This document shows, in pieces, positions 1 to 7,927 of a stretch of DNA of 64,000 nucleotides (position 1 is the stretch's first letter; each line of letters opens with the position of its first letter). The notes under the pieces are model-generated. The model ran no database searches and was not told where the DNA came from. It worked only from the letters and a program-made list of their open reading frames with translations. This DNA comes from Thalassovita mediterranea (GTDB lineage: Bacteria; Pseudomonadota; Alphaproteobacteria; Rhodobacterales; Rhodobacteraceae), in assembly GCF_001458435.1 (NCBI RefSeq), contig NZ_CYSF01000002.1, positions 112,404 through 176,403 on the forward strand. The letters are read 5' to 3'. The translations under genes and the position numbers were made by a program.

Positions 1-1
1 C

Positions 2-541
2 CTCTGGGTTAAAACGCTCTATGCGGGGCTGTTCGCTGTTGTGCTGATCCTGATGCTGATCATGGCGCAGGCGGCGTTGAAATCGCCCTGGGGCCGGATG
101 ATGCGCGCAATCCGCGACAATGAGGTTGCGGCGCAGGCGATGGGCAAGGATGTCACCAAGCGGCACCTGCAAATCTTCATCCTCGGCTCTGCCATTTGTG
201 GCATTGCGGGCGCGATGATGACGACGCTGGATGGTCAGCTGACCCCCGGCACCTATCAGCCGCTGCGCTTTACCTTCCTGATCTGGCTGATGGTCATTGT
301 TGGCGGGTCCGGCAATAACTTCGGTGCGGTTCTGGGCGGCTTCCTGATCTACTTCCTATGGATTCAGGTGGAACCAATGGGCGCGTGGCTGATCGATGTT
401 CTGACCTCGGGTCTGGCCGATGGCAATCCGGTGAAGGAACACCTGAAAGACGGTGTCGCCTATATGCGCCTGATGACCATGGGGATTGTTCTGCTCTTGG
501 TGCTGCGGTTCAGCCCACGGGGTCTGATCCCGGAAAAATAA
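2..541 (+). CDS. livM: branched-chain amino acid ABC transporter permease, LivM-type (C-terminal part)
   Basis: The 5' end lies outside the window; about 179 C-terminal residues are visible. LivM-type permeases form the inner-membrane channel, with LivH, of high-affinity Leu/Ile/Val (or amide/urea) ABC importers. The visible part has several hydrophobic segments and the cytoplasmic loop SPWGRMMRAIRDNEVAAQ, which is the EAA-like ATPase-contact motif of this family, followed by the typical ending FSPRGLIPEK. It is followed directly by a strong terminator, so it closes its operon. The substrate cannot be fixed from this fragment. Confidence 0.93.
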   Translation, partial: LWVKTLYAGLFAVVLILMLIMAQAALKSPWGRMMRAIRDNEVAAQAMGKDVTKRHLQIFILGSAICGIAGAMMTTLDGQLTPGTYQPLRFTFLIWLMVIVGGSGNNFGAVLGGFLIYFLWIQVEPMGAWLIDVLTSGLADGNPVKEHLKDGVAYMRLMTMGIVLLLVLRFSPRGLIPEK

Positions 542-545
542 ACCC

Positions 546-574
546 AAGGCCGCCCTTAACGGGGCGGCCTTTTT
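546..574 (+). terminator. Rho-independent terminator after livM
   Basis: AGGCCGCCC at 547-555 pairs with GGGCGGCCT at 562-570 around a 6-nt loop, followed by a T-run. It sits 5 nt after the livM stop. Confidence 0.9.
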
Positions 575-596
575 CGTTGCTGCATGCGCCTGCGAT

Positions 597-1622
597 TTAG
601 CCTGCGATATAAACCAGTGCCAAGGCACCCAGCGTGACAAACACCGTCGCAAAAGCGCCCAGCAGCAAGGGCCGCAACCCTTCACGCCGCAGCGCCCCAA
701 TATCGGTGCTAAGCCCCATTGCCCCCAGCGCCATGGTCAGCAGGAAGGATGACGAATGCGCCGCCCCTGTCAGCACAGCATCAGGCAAACTCACGGTGGA
801 TCCCAGCACCATCATCGCCGCAAATCCCGCCACGAACAGTGGCAAAGGTGCGGGCGCTTTGCCCCCTGCCGTTGGTACCGCCGCACCTGCTGATCGGATC
901 AGCACCACAATCAGCGGCGCCAGCAACAGAACACGGCTGAGTTTCGCCATCATCCCCCAGTGCTGCGCCTCCACGCTGTAGCTGTTGGTTGCGCCAACCA
1001 CCTGCCCAACCTCATGGATCGCGGCACCGGCCCACAGGCCATAGCCCGCACCATCCAGACCCAGCGCCATTGCTGCCACAGGCAGCGCCAGCATCGACAG
1101 GGTGCCAAAGAGAGTCACACAGGCAATCGCATAGGCCAGATCGCTGCTGCGCGCAGGTCGCGCGCCCTGCACCGCCATGATCGCCGATGCCCCACACACC
1201 GCCGTGCCCGCGCCGATCAACCGCGACAGTCCCGCAGGCACGCCCAAGGCGCGGCCGACGAATTGCGTGCTGTAGTAGGTGGCGAACAACAGAACCGCGA
1301 TGCCGATAAAAACCAGTGCCCCAGCCTGACAGATCTGCCCAAGGCTCAGCTGCAACCCTAACAGAACAATTCCCATCCGCATCAATGGACGCTGCGCCAG
1401 TGCAATACCACCCTCGGCCCAATCCATGCCGCCCAGCGTATTTCGCAAAGCGACGCCCATCAGCATCGCCAGAACCATCGGCCCCAGCAAGGGCACCGCC
1501 AGAATTGATTTCAACGCAATCGCAGCACCTGCCACGCTGGCAACAAACACCAATCCCGGCAGGGCCGAGGTGATTTGTTTTGCAATATGCGCATCGCTTG
1601 GGAAATTGTTCTGAACTGCCAT
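597..1622 (-). CDS. YeiH/UPF0324 family putative sulfate exporter family transporter
   Basis: This is a 341-residue polytopic membrane protein with about ten hydrophobic segments and the conserved family features PGLVFVASVAG near the N-terminus and GAGTAVCGASAIMA around the middle. The family (Cons_hypoth698) is annotated as putative sulfate exporters, but transport has been shown for few members. I chose the ATG at 1622, which gives the usual family length; a TTG at 1658 would add 12 residues. Neither has a clear ribosome binding site. It is divergent from a LysR regulator whose start lies about 80 bp away, so control by that regulator is likely. Confidence 0.85.
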   Translation of the reverse strand: MAVQNNFPSDAHIAKQITSALPGLVFVASVAGAAIALKSILAVPLLGPMVLAMLMGVALRNTLGGMDWAEGGIALAQRPLMRMGIVLLGLQLSLGQICQAGALVFIGIAVLLFATYYSTQFVGRALGVPAGLSRLIGAGTAVCGASAIMAVQGARPARSSDLAYAIACVTLFGTLSMLALPVAAMALGLDGAGYGLWAGAAIHEVGQVVGATNSYSVEAQHWGMMAKLSRVLLLAPLIVVLIRSAGAAVPTAGGKAPAPLPLFVAGFAAMMVLGSTVSLPDAVLTGAAHSSSFLLTMALGAMGLSTDIGALRREGLRPLLLGAFATVFVTLGALALVYIAG

Positions 1623-1703
1623 AAGTAAACTGTGGCGCTGTTTAAGTGATCTTTCCAACGGAATGATCTTGTCAGAACAATCGAATTTAGTGATGAATGT
1701 TTT

Positions 1704-2582
1704 ATGACCTTAGACCAGATCCGCATTTTCCTCGCTGTTGCTGAACGTGGCCACGTCACCCGCGCGGCAGAGGCGCTGAACATGACGCAATCCGCCGTCT
1801 CTGCCGCGATTGCGACGTTAGAGGCGACGTATGACGTGCGCCTGTTTGATCGCGTGGGGCGCGGTATTGCATTGACGCAGGCCGGACATGATTTCACGCC
1901 ACAAGCCCGCGCATTGCTGCAAGAGGCGGCGATGACGAAACAGGCGCTGGCCGATCTGTCACAGGAAATTCGCGGACGCCTGCGGATTCAGGCCAGTCAG
2001 ACGGTGGCCAGCTACTGGTTGCCGCCACGCTTGATGCGCCTGCACAGCCTGCATCCGGGGGTGCAGATTGATCTGGCCGTCGGCAACACCGCACAGGCGG
2101 CCGAGGCGGTCAGCGCAGGCACCGCTGATCTGGGGTTCGTCGAAGGCGCCCTGCCCGACAGCGACCTGCACCGCCGTGTGGTGGCGCGTGATGAATTGGT
2201 GCTGGTCATGGCACGGGATCATCCGATGGCACGCGCCGCACGGTTTGAGGCGCAGGATTACGTACAGATGCAATGGATCTTGCGTGAGTCGGGCAGTGGC
2301 ACCCGCAGTGAGACGGAACTGCATCTGGCCGAAATGGGCCTGTCCGCCGCCAATCTGGATGTGGCATTAGAACTGCCCTCGAACGAGGCGGTGCTGGCTG
2401 CGGTCGCCGCAGGGCCGCAGGTGACGATGTTGTCGGCCCGTGCGGTGGGTGCTGCCAAGGGGCGCGGTTTGGCGATGCGGCGCGTTACCTGGGCGCCGCA
2501 TCCGGCGCGGGTCTTTGCGGTGTTGACGCACCCCAAACGCTATCAATCCCGCGCAGTGCGGGCGCTGCTGGATCTGCTGTGA
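1704..2582 (+). CDS. LysR family transcriptional regulator
   Basis: This 292-residue protein has the LysR layout. The winged HTH covers about residues 1-60 (LDQIRIFLAVAERGHVTRAA, then MTQSAVSAAIATLE), and a periplasmic-binding-like effector domain covers about 90-290. It lies divergent to the YeiH-type transporter, the classic arrangement for a LysR protein controlling its neighbour. Sequence features resemble the YeiE/CysB-like branch only loosely, so the inducer is unknown. It is convergent with the HerA-like ATPase gene, with 4 bp between stop codons. Confidence 0.92.
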   Translation: MTLDQIRIFLAVAERGHVTRAAEALNMTQSAVSAAIATLEATYDVRLFDRVGRGIALTQAGHDFTPQARALLQEAAMTKQALADLSQEIRGRLRIQASQTVASYWLPPRLMRLHSLHPGVQIDLAVGNTAQAAEAVSAGTADLGFVEGALPDSDLHRRVVARDELVLVMARDHPMARAARFEAQDYVQMQWILRESGSGTRSETELHLAEMGLSAANLDVALELPSNEAVLAAVAAGPQVTMLSARAVGAAKGRGLAMRRVTWAPHPARVFAVLTHPKRYQSRAVRALLDLL

Positions 2583-2586
2583 GGGC

Positions 2587-4131
2587 TTAGCGTCCCTTGA
2601 ACAATCCACCCAGGATGCCGCGCACCAGACGGCGGCCTGTGGTGCCGCGCAACTCCTTGACCAATGCTTTGCCAAGGGCGCTGCCGATGGTGTCACCCTG
2701 CGCGCGGCTGCGTGTCACCCGGGATGAGGATCGGCCAACCCGTGACCCGCTAAAGCGTCGTGCAGATCGGTATTCCCGTTCCGCCACCTCGGCCTGTTCT
2801 TCGCGCTCTTCGGCTTTCTCGGCCTCGGCCTGTTCGGCGCGTTTGGCCAGCAGTTCATAGGCGCTTTCACGGTCCTGTGTCGTGTCATATTTCCCCGCCA
2901 ACGAAGACGTAGCCATCACCTCTGCCCGTTCCGACGCCGTAATCGGCCCCAATTGCGACGATGGTGGGCGGATCAACGTACGTTCGACCACACCGGGCAC
3001 GCCCTTCTTGGCCAGAACGGATGTCACCGCCTCACCCACGCCAACCTCTCGGATCGCCTCTTCGGTATCGAAGCGCGGATTGTCGCGATAGGTTTCCGCC
3101 GCCATGCGCAGCGCCTTGCGGTCGCGCGCGGTAAAGGCGCGCAGCGCGTGTTGTACGCGGTTGCCCAACTGGCCCAGAATATCCTCTGGCACGTCGTCGG
3201 GGTTCTGGGTGACAAAATACACGCCCACGCCCTTGGACCGGATCAGCCGTGCCACCTGTTCCACCTTATCGATCAGCGCCTTTGGGGCGTCTTCAAACAG
3301 CAGATGTGCCTCATCAAAGAAGAAGACCAGTTTGGGCTTATCCGGATCGCCCACCTCTGGCAGGGTTTCAAACAGTTCAGAAAGCAGCCACAGCAGGAAG
3401 GTCGCATAGAGGCGCGGTGATCCCATCAGTTGATCGGCGGCCAGAATGTTGATCTGGCCCCGCCCATCTGCGTCACAGCGCATCAGATCGCTAAGGTCCA
3501 GCGCCGGTTCCCCGAAAAGCTGCGTCGCGCCCTGATTTTCCAGCACCAACAGCCGCCGCTGGATCGCGCCGATGGAGGCGGTGGAGATGTTGCCGTAGCG
3601 CAGCGCCACGTCGGCGCGGTTTTCTCCTAGCCAGACCAGCATCGCTTGCAGATCCTTCAGATCCAGCAGCGCCAGCCCCTGTTCATCGGCAATGCGAAAG
3701 GCGATGTTCAGCACGCCCTCCTGCGCCTCGCTCAACTCCAGCAGGCGGGACAGCAACAGCGGCCCCATATCGGCGACCGTGGTGCGCACTGGATGGCCCT
3801 GCTCGCCAAACATATCCCAGAAGGTGACAGGAAAACCGGCGTAGGTGTAATCATCAAACCCGATTTTTGCCGCGCGATCCGTGAACGCCTGATGCAGTTT
3901 GAAATCCGCACGTCCGGCCTTGGCAAGGCCCGCCAGATCGCCCTTCACATCGGCCATGAACACAGGCACGCCAGCGGCGGAAAACCCTTCGGCCATGATC
4001 TGCAAGGTGACTGTTTTGCCGGTGCCGGTCGCGCCCGCGATCAGCCCGTGACGGTTTGCGTATTTCAACGACAGGAATTGCTGTTCGCCATAGTCCGCGC
4101 CGCCGCCACCGATAAAGAGTTTCTGGTCCAC
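2587..4131 (-). CDS. HerA-like ATPase, DUF853 family (YjgR-type)
   Basis: This is a 514-residue P-loop ATPase. Walker A is GATGTGKT at residues 33-40, Walker B is the [13 protein letters not shown] stretch, and a sensor/arginine-finger region follows ([20 protein letters not shown]). The C-terminal 100 residues are charged and partly coiled coil ([20 protein letters not shown]), then a basic tail. DUF853 proteins are HerA/FtsK-superfamily ATPases of unknown function. The start is GTG at 4131, preceded by a purine-rich CAGGGG. The sRNA region begins just upstream. Confidence 0.9.
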   Translation of the reverse strand: MDQKLFIGGGGADYGEQQFLSLKYANRHGLIAGATGTGKTVTLQIMAEGFSAAGVPVFMADVKGDLAGLAKAGRADFKLHQAFTDRAAKIGFDDYTYAGFPVTFWDMFGEQGHPVRTTVADMGPLLLSRLLELSEAQEGVLNIAFRIADEQGLALLDLKDLQAMLVWLGENRADVALRYGNISTASIGAIQRRLLVLENQGATQLFGEPALDLSDLMRCDADGRGQINILAADQLMGSPRLYATFLLWLLSELFETLPEVGDPDKPKLVFFFDEAHLLFEDAPKALIDKVEQVARLIRSKGVGVYFVTQNPDDVPEDILGQLGNRVQHALRAFTARDRKALRMAAETYRDNPRFDTEEAIREVGVGEAVTSVLAKKGVPGVVERTLIRPPSSQLGPITASERAEVMATSSLAGKYDTTQDRESAYELLAKRAEQAEAEKAEEREEQAEVAEREYRSARRFSGSRVGRSSSRVTRSRAQGDTIGSALGKALVKELRGTTGRRLVRGILGGLFKGR

Positions 4132-4206
4132 CTGAGGCCCCTGTCATTTTCGCATCGCGCCTGCGCGCGCTGCATAAGGAATTCATTAAGAGTGTCGCGC
4201 TATAGT

Positions 4207-4295
4207 GACCTTATCCAGCCGCCATGTCCATCGCGGGTGGATGACTTCCTCCCTGTCAGACTGGCCGCCCTGTGAACCGCAGGGCGGCTTTTTTT
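4207..4295 (+). ncRNA. candidate sRNA with anti-Shine-Dalgarno loop (alpha-r14/suhB/CcsR-like)
   Basis: Three consecutive stem-loops occupy 4227-4295. Hairpin 1 is TCCAT/GTGGA (4227-4241). Hairpin 2 is TGAC/GTCA (4242-4258) and displays TTCCTCCCT in its loop. Hairpin 3 is a 9-bp GC-rich terminator stem (4264-4288) followed by seven T. A TATAGT hexamer at 4201-4206 could be the -10 box, putting the 5' end near 4212. Alphaproteobacterial sRNAs of the alpha-r14/suhB and CcsR type show UCC-rich anti-SD loops between a 5' hairpin and a terminator. Assignment to an exact family needs a covariance search. Confidence 0.7.
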
Positions 4296-4317
4296 GTAAA
4301 AATTATAACACGGACTG

Positions 4318-4346
4318 TTGACGCCTAAAGCCAAACGTCCTAGCGT
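4318..4346 (+). promoter_or_regulatory. sigma-70-type promoter of the second sRNA candidate
   Basis: TTGACG at 4318-4323, a 17-nt spacer, then TAGCGT at 4341-4346. The spacing is ideal and the -35 box is near consensus. No coding start follows, only a short structured stretch and a terminator. Confidence 0.6.
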
Positions 4347-4352
4347 CCCCTT

Positions 4353-4420
4353 AATGACTAAGTCGGCCAGTCCGACGGGGAGCAAAAAACAGAATTAGGG
4401 GCCTGTCTGGCCCCTTTTTC
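4353..4420 (+). ncRNA. second candidate small RNA (about 68 nt)
   Basis: This is bounded by the promoter at 4318-4346 and a Rho-independent terminator, AGGGGCC/GGCCCCT at 4397-4415 with a T-run. Inside is a 5-bp hairpin GTCGG/CCGAC (4362-4376) followed by a purine-rich single-stranded stretch, GGGGAGCAAAAAACAGAA, an attractive target-pairing region. No open reading frame of note fits. I do not recognise a named family. It could instead be a terminated leader, but the next gene starts 175 nt further on. Confidence 0.6.
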
Positions 4421-4594
4421 TATGGGCTTTTTCAATTTCTTGCGATCCATTCCTGATCTTTTGCATCAATTCGTTGAAAGGCACGCGGCGGGTTTTCGCT
4501 GTTGCGGGCGGTGGCAGTGATAATCCACCCTTACTGTGGCGCTCTGGACGTGATAAATCAGGCCAGTACGCTTTAAGAACGGGTTGATATCCAA

Positions 4595-5218
4595 ATGACT
4601 AAGTTGTCGAAATCCCTTACACTGATTGCCGCTCTGACCTGTGGTGCAGCTGCGATCGCACAGGAAGCCACGAACGTCGCGCCGGCAGATGCCGGCGCTG
4701 GGGAAACGCAACCCACCACCTCCGCTGCAGCCGGGACTGACCTGAGCCTGGGCACCCCAACCGCGCCGCAGCCGTATATCCGCGAAGAAAGTGGCGCATG
4801 GAAGCTGGAATGCTACCGTACCGGTCAGGAACAGGAGCCCTGCCAGTTGCTGCAGCCGCTATTCGGAGCCGAGGGCAACCAGGTCGCCAATGTACGGATC
4901 TTCCGCCTGCCAGAAGGTGAGCAAGCGGTGGCTGGTGCCGTGATCGCTGTGCCGCTGGAAACTATGCTGGGCGCTGGCTTGACCATTCTGGTCGATGCAA
5001 ACGTGCCGCAGCGCTATCCGTTTTCCGTTTGTGACAAAGATGGCTGCTATGCCCGCATCGGCCTGACCCAACAGGACATTGATGCCTACAAACGTGGCGC
5101 CAATGCAATCGTATCGCTGGTGCCTTTCGTGGCGCCCGACCGTCGTGTTGACCTGAAAATGTCGCTGAGCGGCTTTACCGCCGGCTTTGACAAGGTCACG
5201 GCGACCCTGCAGCGCTAA
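4595..5218 (+). CDS. invasion-associated locus B (IalB) family secreted protein
   Basis: This 207-residue protein has a Sec signal peptide (about residues 1-22, ending AAIAQ). A Pro/Thr/Ala-rich linker and a domain typical of IalB proteins follow, starting WKLECYRTGQEQEPCQLLQPL and containing the paired cysteines FSVCDKDGCYARIGL. The family is widespread in alphaproteobacteria and periplasmic; it is named after a Bartonella invasion factor, but its role in free-living species is unknown. It stands alone, ending at a strong bidirectional terminator shared with the convergent ketoacyl synthase gene. Confidence 0.88.
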   Translation: MTKLSKSLTLIAALTCGAAAIAQEATNVAPADAGAGETQPTTSAAAGTDLSLGTPTAPQPYIREESGAWKLECYRTGQEQEPCQLLQPLFGAEGNQVANVRIFRLPEGEQAVAGAVIAVPLETMLGAGLTILVDANVPQRYPFSVCDKDGCYARIGLTQQDIDAYKRGANAIVSLVPFVAPDRRVDLKMSLSGFTAGFDKVTATLQR

Positions 5219-5237
5219 GGCCTGTATTTGCAAAAGA

Positions 5238-5271
5238 AAGGCCGCGTCGGGATGTCCCGCGCGGCCTTTTT
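5238..5271. terminator. bidirectional terminator between IalB-family gene and KAS gene
   Basis: AAGGCCGCG at 5238-5246 pairs with CGCGGCCTT at 5260-5268, with a smaller CGGGA/TCCCG stem inside. A T-run follows on the plus strand and a T-rich stretch on the minus strand. Confidence 0.85.
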
Positions 5272-5292
5272 GTTTGTAGCGGTGCGCTCTGA

Positions 5293-6513
5293 TCAGGCGC
5301 GTTTCAGCGCCAGAACCGCGTTCAACCCACCAAAGGCAAAGGCGTTGGACAGCACATAGTCCACCTTTGCCTCTCGTGCTTCGTTGGGAACCACGTCCAG
5401 CGCGCATTCGGGATCGGCCTCTTCATAACCGATCGTCGGCGCAATCACCCCGTCACGCAGCGCCATAATGCAAGCCAACAGCTCAACCGCACCGGTGCCG
5501 CCGATGAGGTGGCCGTGCATTGCCTTGGTCGAGGATATCATCAACTGATCCGCATGCGCCCCGAACACATCCGCCACCGCAGCGCATTCGGTTTTGTCAT
5601 TTGCCGCCGTGCCGGTGCCATGGGCGTTGATATAGCCGACCTGATCGGCGTTGATGCCCGCATCCCGCAAGGCGCCGGAAATCGCCCGCGCCGCGCCCTG
5701 TTTCGATGGCATGACAATATCGCTGGCGTCAGAGGACATGGCAAACCCCGCCACCTCTGCCAGAATGTCGGCGCCGCGCGCTTTGGCGTGCTCGTAGTCC
5801 TCAAACACAAAGATCGCCGCGCCTTCGCCCTGCACCATGCCGTTGCGGTTGGCGCTGAAGGGGCGGCAGGCGTCCTTGGACATCACGCGCAACCCTTCCC
5901 AGGCTTTGACGCCGCCGAAGCACAGCATGGATTCAGATCCGCCGGTCACCATCGCCTTGGACATGCCAGAGCGTACCATGTTGAACGCCTGCGCCATCGC
6001 ATGATTGGAACTGGCGCACGCTGTCGCGACGGTGAAGCTGGGCCCCTTGAGGTTAAACTCCATCGACACATGGCTGGCGGCGGCGTTGTTCATCAATTTG
6101 GGCACCACAAACGGATGCACCCGGTTTTTGCCGTCCTCATAGACCGTGCGGTAGTTGGCATCCAGTGTGGTCATCCCGCCGCCTGAATTGCCAAGGATCA
6201 CGCCAGAGGTGGCGGCCAGATCGCCGGAAAACACCAGACCCGACTGTGCCAGTGCTTCGCGCGCGGCGATCAGGGTAAACTGGGTGAACCGGTCATAAAG
6301 CGCCAGCTGTTGACGGTTGAACCGTGTTTCAGCGTCGTAGCCTTTGACCTGCCCGCCGATCTTGATCGCCAGACGATCTACATCCTGAAATTCCAATTCG
6401 CCAATGCCGCAACGACCTTCGCGCATCGCTTCCAGCGTGGCGGGCACAGAGGCGCCAAGCGCGTTGATCGTGCCGGCGCCAGTGATCACAACACGGTTCA
6501 TTGCGCGGGTCAT
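5293..6513 (-). CDS. beta-ketoacyl-ACP synthase (FabF/KAS II-like)
   Basis: This 406-residue condensing enzyme extends an ACP-bound acyl chain with malonyl-ACP. The Cys-His-His triad is visible: Cys166 in VATACASSN, His in YINAHGTGTAAND, and His in AMHGHLIGGTGAVE. The start codon overlaps the stop of the ACP gene (ATGA), with AGAAG just upstream; M5 (6501) is a weaker alternative. It lies downstream of an LpxD paralogue and its own ACP rather than in the fatty-acid operon, so it probably makes or extends a special acyl chain for a surface lipid. That role is inference; the ketosynthase assignment is firm. Confidence 0.9.
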   Translation of the reverse strand: MTRAMNRVVITGAGTINALGASVPATLEAMREGRCGIGELEFQDVDRLAIKIGGQVKGYDAETRFNRQQLALYDRFTQFTLIAAREALAQSGLVFSGDLAATSGVILGNSGGGMTTLDANYRTVYEDGKNRVHPFVVPKLMNNAAASHVSMEFNLKGPSFTVATACASSNHAMAQAFNMVRSGMSKAMVTGGSESMLCFGGVKAWEGLRVMSKDACRPFSANRNGMVQGEGAAIFVFEDYEHAKARGADILAEVAGFAMSSDASDIVMPSKQGAARAISGALRDAGINADQVGYINAHGTGTAANDKTECAAVADVFGAHADQLMISSTKAMHGHLIGGTGAVELLACIMALRDGVIAPTIGYEEADPECALDVVPNEAREAKVDYVLSNAFAFGGLNAVLALKRA

Positions 6514-6770
6514 TTCTTCTGCTCGGCCACCAGCTGCTCGATCCCTTTGATGATCGAGGCGACGGAGGAGATGTCAAAATCGCTCTGCTCTGGTTCGTTC
6601 GCGTTGAACGGCACCGAGATGTCAAAGGCCTCTTCAATCGCAAAGATGCTCTCAACCAGGCCAAGGCTGTCGATGCCCAGATCTTCTAGCGTGCTGTCCT
6701 CGGATACGTCGGACGGTTCCAGAACGGCTTGTTCTGCGATGATGGTGATTACCTGTTCCTTGATGCTCAT
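6510..6770 (-). CDS. acyl carrier protein (dedicated, non-housekeeping)
   Basis: This 86-residue acidic protein carries the phosphopantetheine site GIDSLGLVE (Ser35 counting from the ATG at 6770). Helix pattern and length match ACPs, but the sequence differs from the conserved housekeeping AcpP and has an unusual C-terminal extension ending VAEQKK. The ATG at 6770 has a purine-rich ribosome binding site, AAGGGAA, 8 nt upstream; an in-frame TTG at 6776 adds two residues. It is translationally coupled to the ketoacyl synthase gene, which suggests the two proteins are partners. Confidence 0.9.
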   Translation of the reverse strand: MSIKEQVITIIAEQAVLEPSDVSEDSTLEDLGIDSLGLVESIFAIEEAFDISVPFNANEPEQSDFDISSVASIIKGIEQLVAEQKK

Positions 6771-6803
6771 GCCCAAGTTCCCTTCCCTCTCACTGAGGAT
6801 GAT

Positions 6804-7895
6804 TTAGTCATTCCCGTCCGCATTTAAAACCGCTTTCTTCAAAGCGGCCACGTCGCGGAACAGGCGGGGCAAGCGGCGTAGGCCTTTGTAGGCCTCTACG
6901 TGGCTCTCCATTTTCATCGCTGGATAGCCCAGCATAACGCGGCCTGCGGGCACATTGGCCAGCACTTTGGTGGCACCGCCGGTGATCACATGGTCGCCGA
7001 TAAAGATGTTGTCGCTGACCCCAGTTTGACCACCTAGCACCACATTATGACCGATACGTGTCGATCCGGCGATACCGACCTGCGCGCAGATCAGCGTGTC
7101 ATTGCCGACCTCGACGTTGTGGCCGATCTGGGCGAGGTTGTCGATTTTCACCCCGTTGCCAATGCGCGTGTCGCGCACGGTGCCGCAGTCGATACAGGCG
7201 TTGGCGCCCATTTCCACGTCATTGCCAACGCTGACAGAACCGAGGGAGTGGATGCGCGCATAGCTTTGTGCCTTGGCCTCACCCGCTTCGCCCAAAGAGT
7301 CGCGGACCTTTTCGACATTGGATTCCTCGGGCGTCACAAAGGAAAAACCATCACCGCCCACTGTGGCGCCGGGTTGTGCAATGAAGCGATCCCCGATGGT
7401 GACGCGGGCGCCGATTTTCACGCCTTCGCGCAGGAAACAGCCTTGCCCCAGCGTGGCGTCCATACCGATGAAACACTGCGGGCCGATGACAGATCCATCG
7501 CCAATTACGGCACCGGCAGCGATCACGGCCAGCGGGCCAACGGTGACATCCGCGCCCAGTTTCGCACTGGCATCAACAATGGCAGAGGGGTGAACGCCAG
7601 CGGCATATCCCTGCCCTGCATCCATCATCGCTGACAGGCCAGCCATCGCAAAGCGCGGGCGCGGTGCAACAATCGCCGCCTTCAACCCCAGCGCTTGCCA
7701 ATCGGCACCGGCCCACAACATCGCCGCCTGTGCCTGACCCTCGGGCAGACCTTTGGCAAAGGCAGGCTTCATCGCCAGCGCCAGATCAGACGCTCCGGCC
7801 ATCGCAGGTTCCGCTACACCGGTGATGGAAATAGAAACATCGCCAAAGGCCTCTGCCCCCAGCGATGCTGCAATATCTTTAACTGTAAAGCTCAT
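6804..7895 (-). CDS. LpxD-like UDP-3-O-acylglucosamine N-acyltransferase
   Basis: This 363-residue protein has the N-terminal uridine-binding LpxD domain (about 1-100), a left-handed beta-helix of hexapeptide repeats (about 105-320) and a C-terminal helix. The catalytic His lies in NLAQIGHNVEVGN. LpxD transfers a 3-hydroxyacyl chain from ACP to UDP-3-O-acyl-glucosamine in lipid A synthesis. The usual gene neighbours (bamA, fabZ, lpxA, lpxB) are absent; instead an ACP and a ketosynthase follow. This may therefore be a second, specialised LpxD. The ATG at 7895 has AGGGCAGG upstream and starts at the typical family position. Confidence 0.88.
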   Translation of the reverse strand: MSFTVKDIAASLGAEAFGDVSISITGVAEPAMAGASDLALAMKPAFAKGLPEGQAQAAMLWAGADWQALGLKAAIVAPRPRFAMAGLSAMMDAGQGYAAGVHPSAIVDASAKLGADVTVGPLAVIAAGAVIGDGSVIGPQCFIGMDATLGQGCFLREGVKIGARVTIGDRFIAQPGATVGGDGFSFVTPEESNVEKVRDSLGEAGEAKAQSYARIHSLGSVSVGNDVEMGANACIDCGTVRDTRIGNGVKIDNLAQIGHNVEVGNDTLICAQVGIAGSTRIGHNVVLGGQTGVSDNIFIGDHVITGGATKVLANVPAGRVMLGYPAMKMESHVEAYKGLRRLPRLFRDVAALKKAVLNADGND

Positions 7896-7927
7896 GTCCT
7901 GCCCTCGGTAATCCTTGGGCAAGAGAC

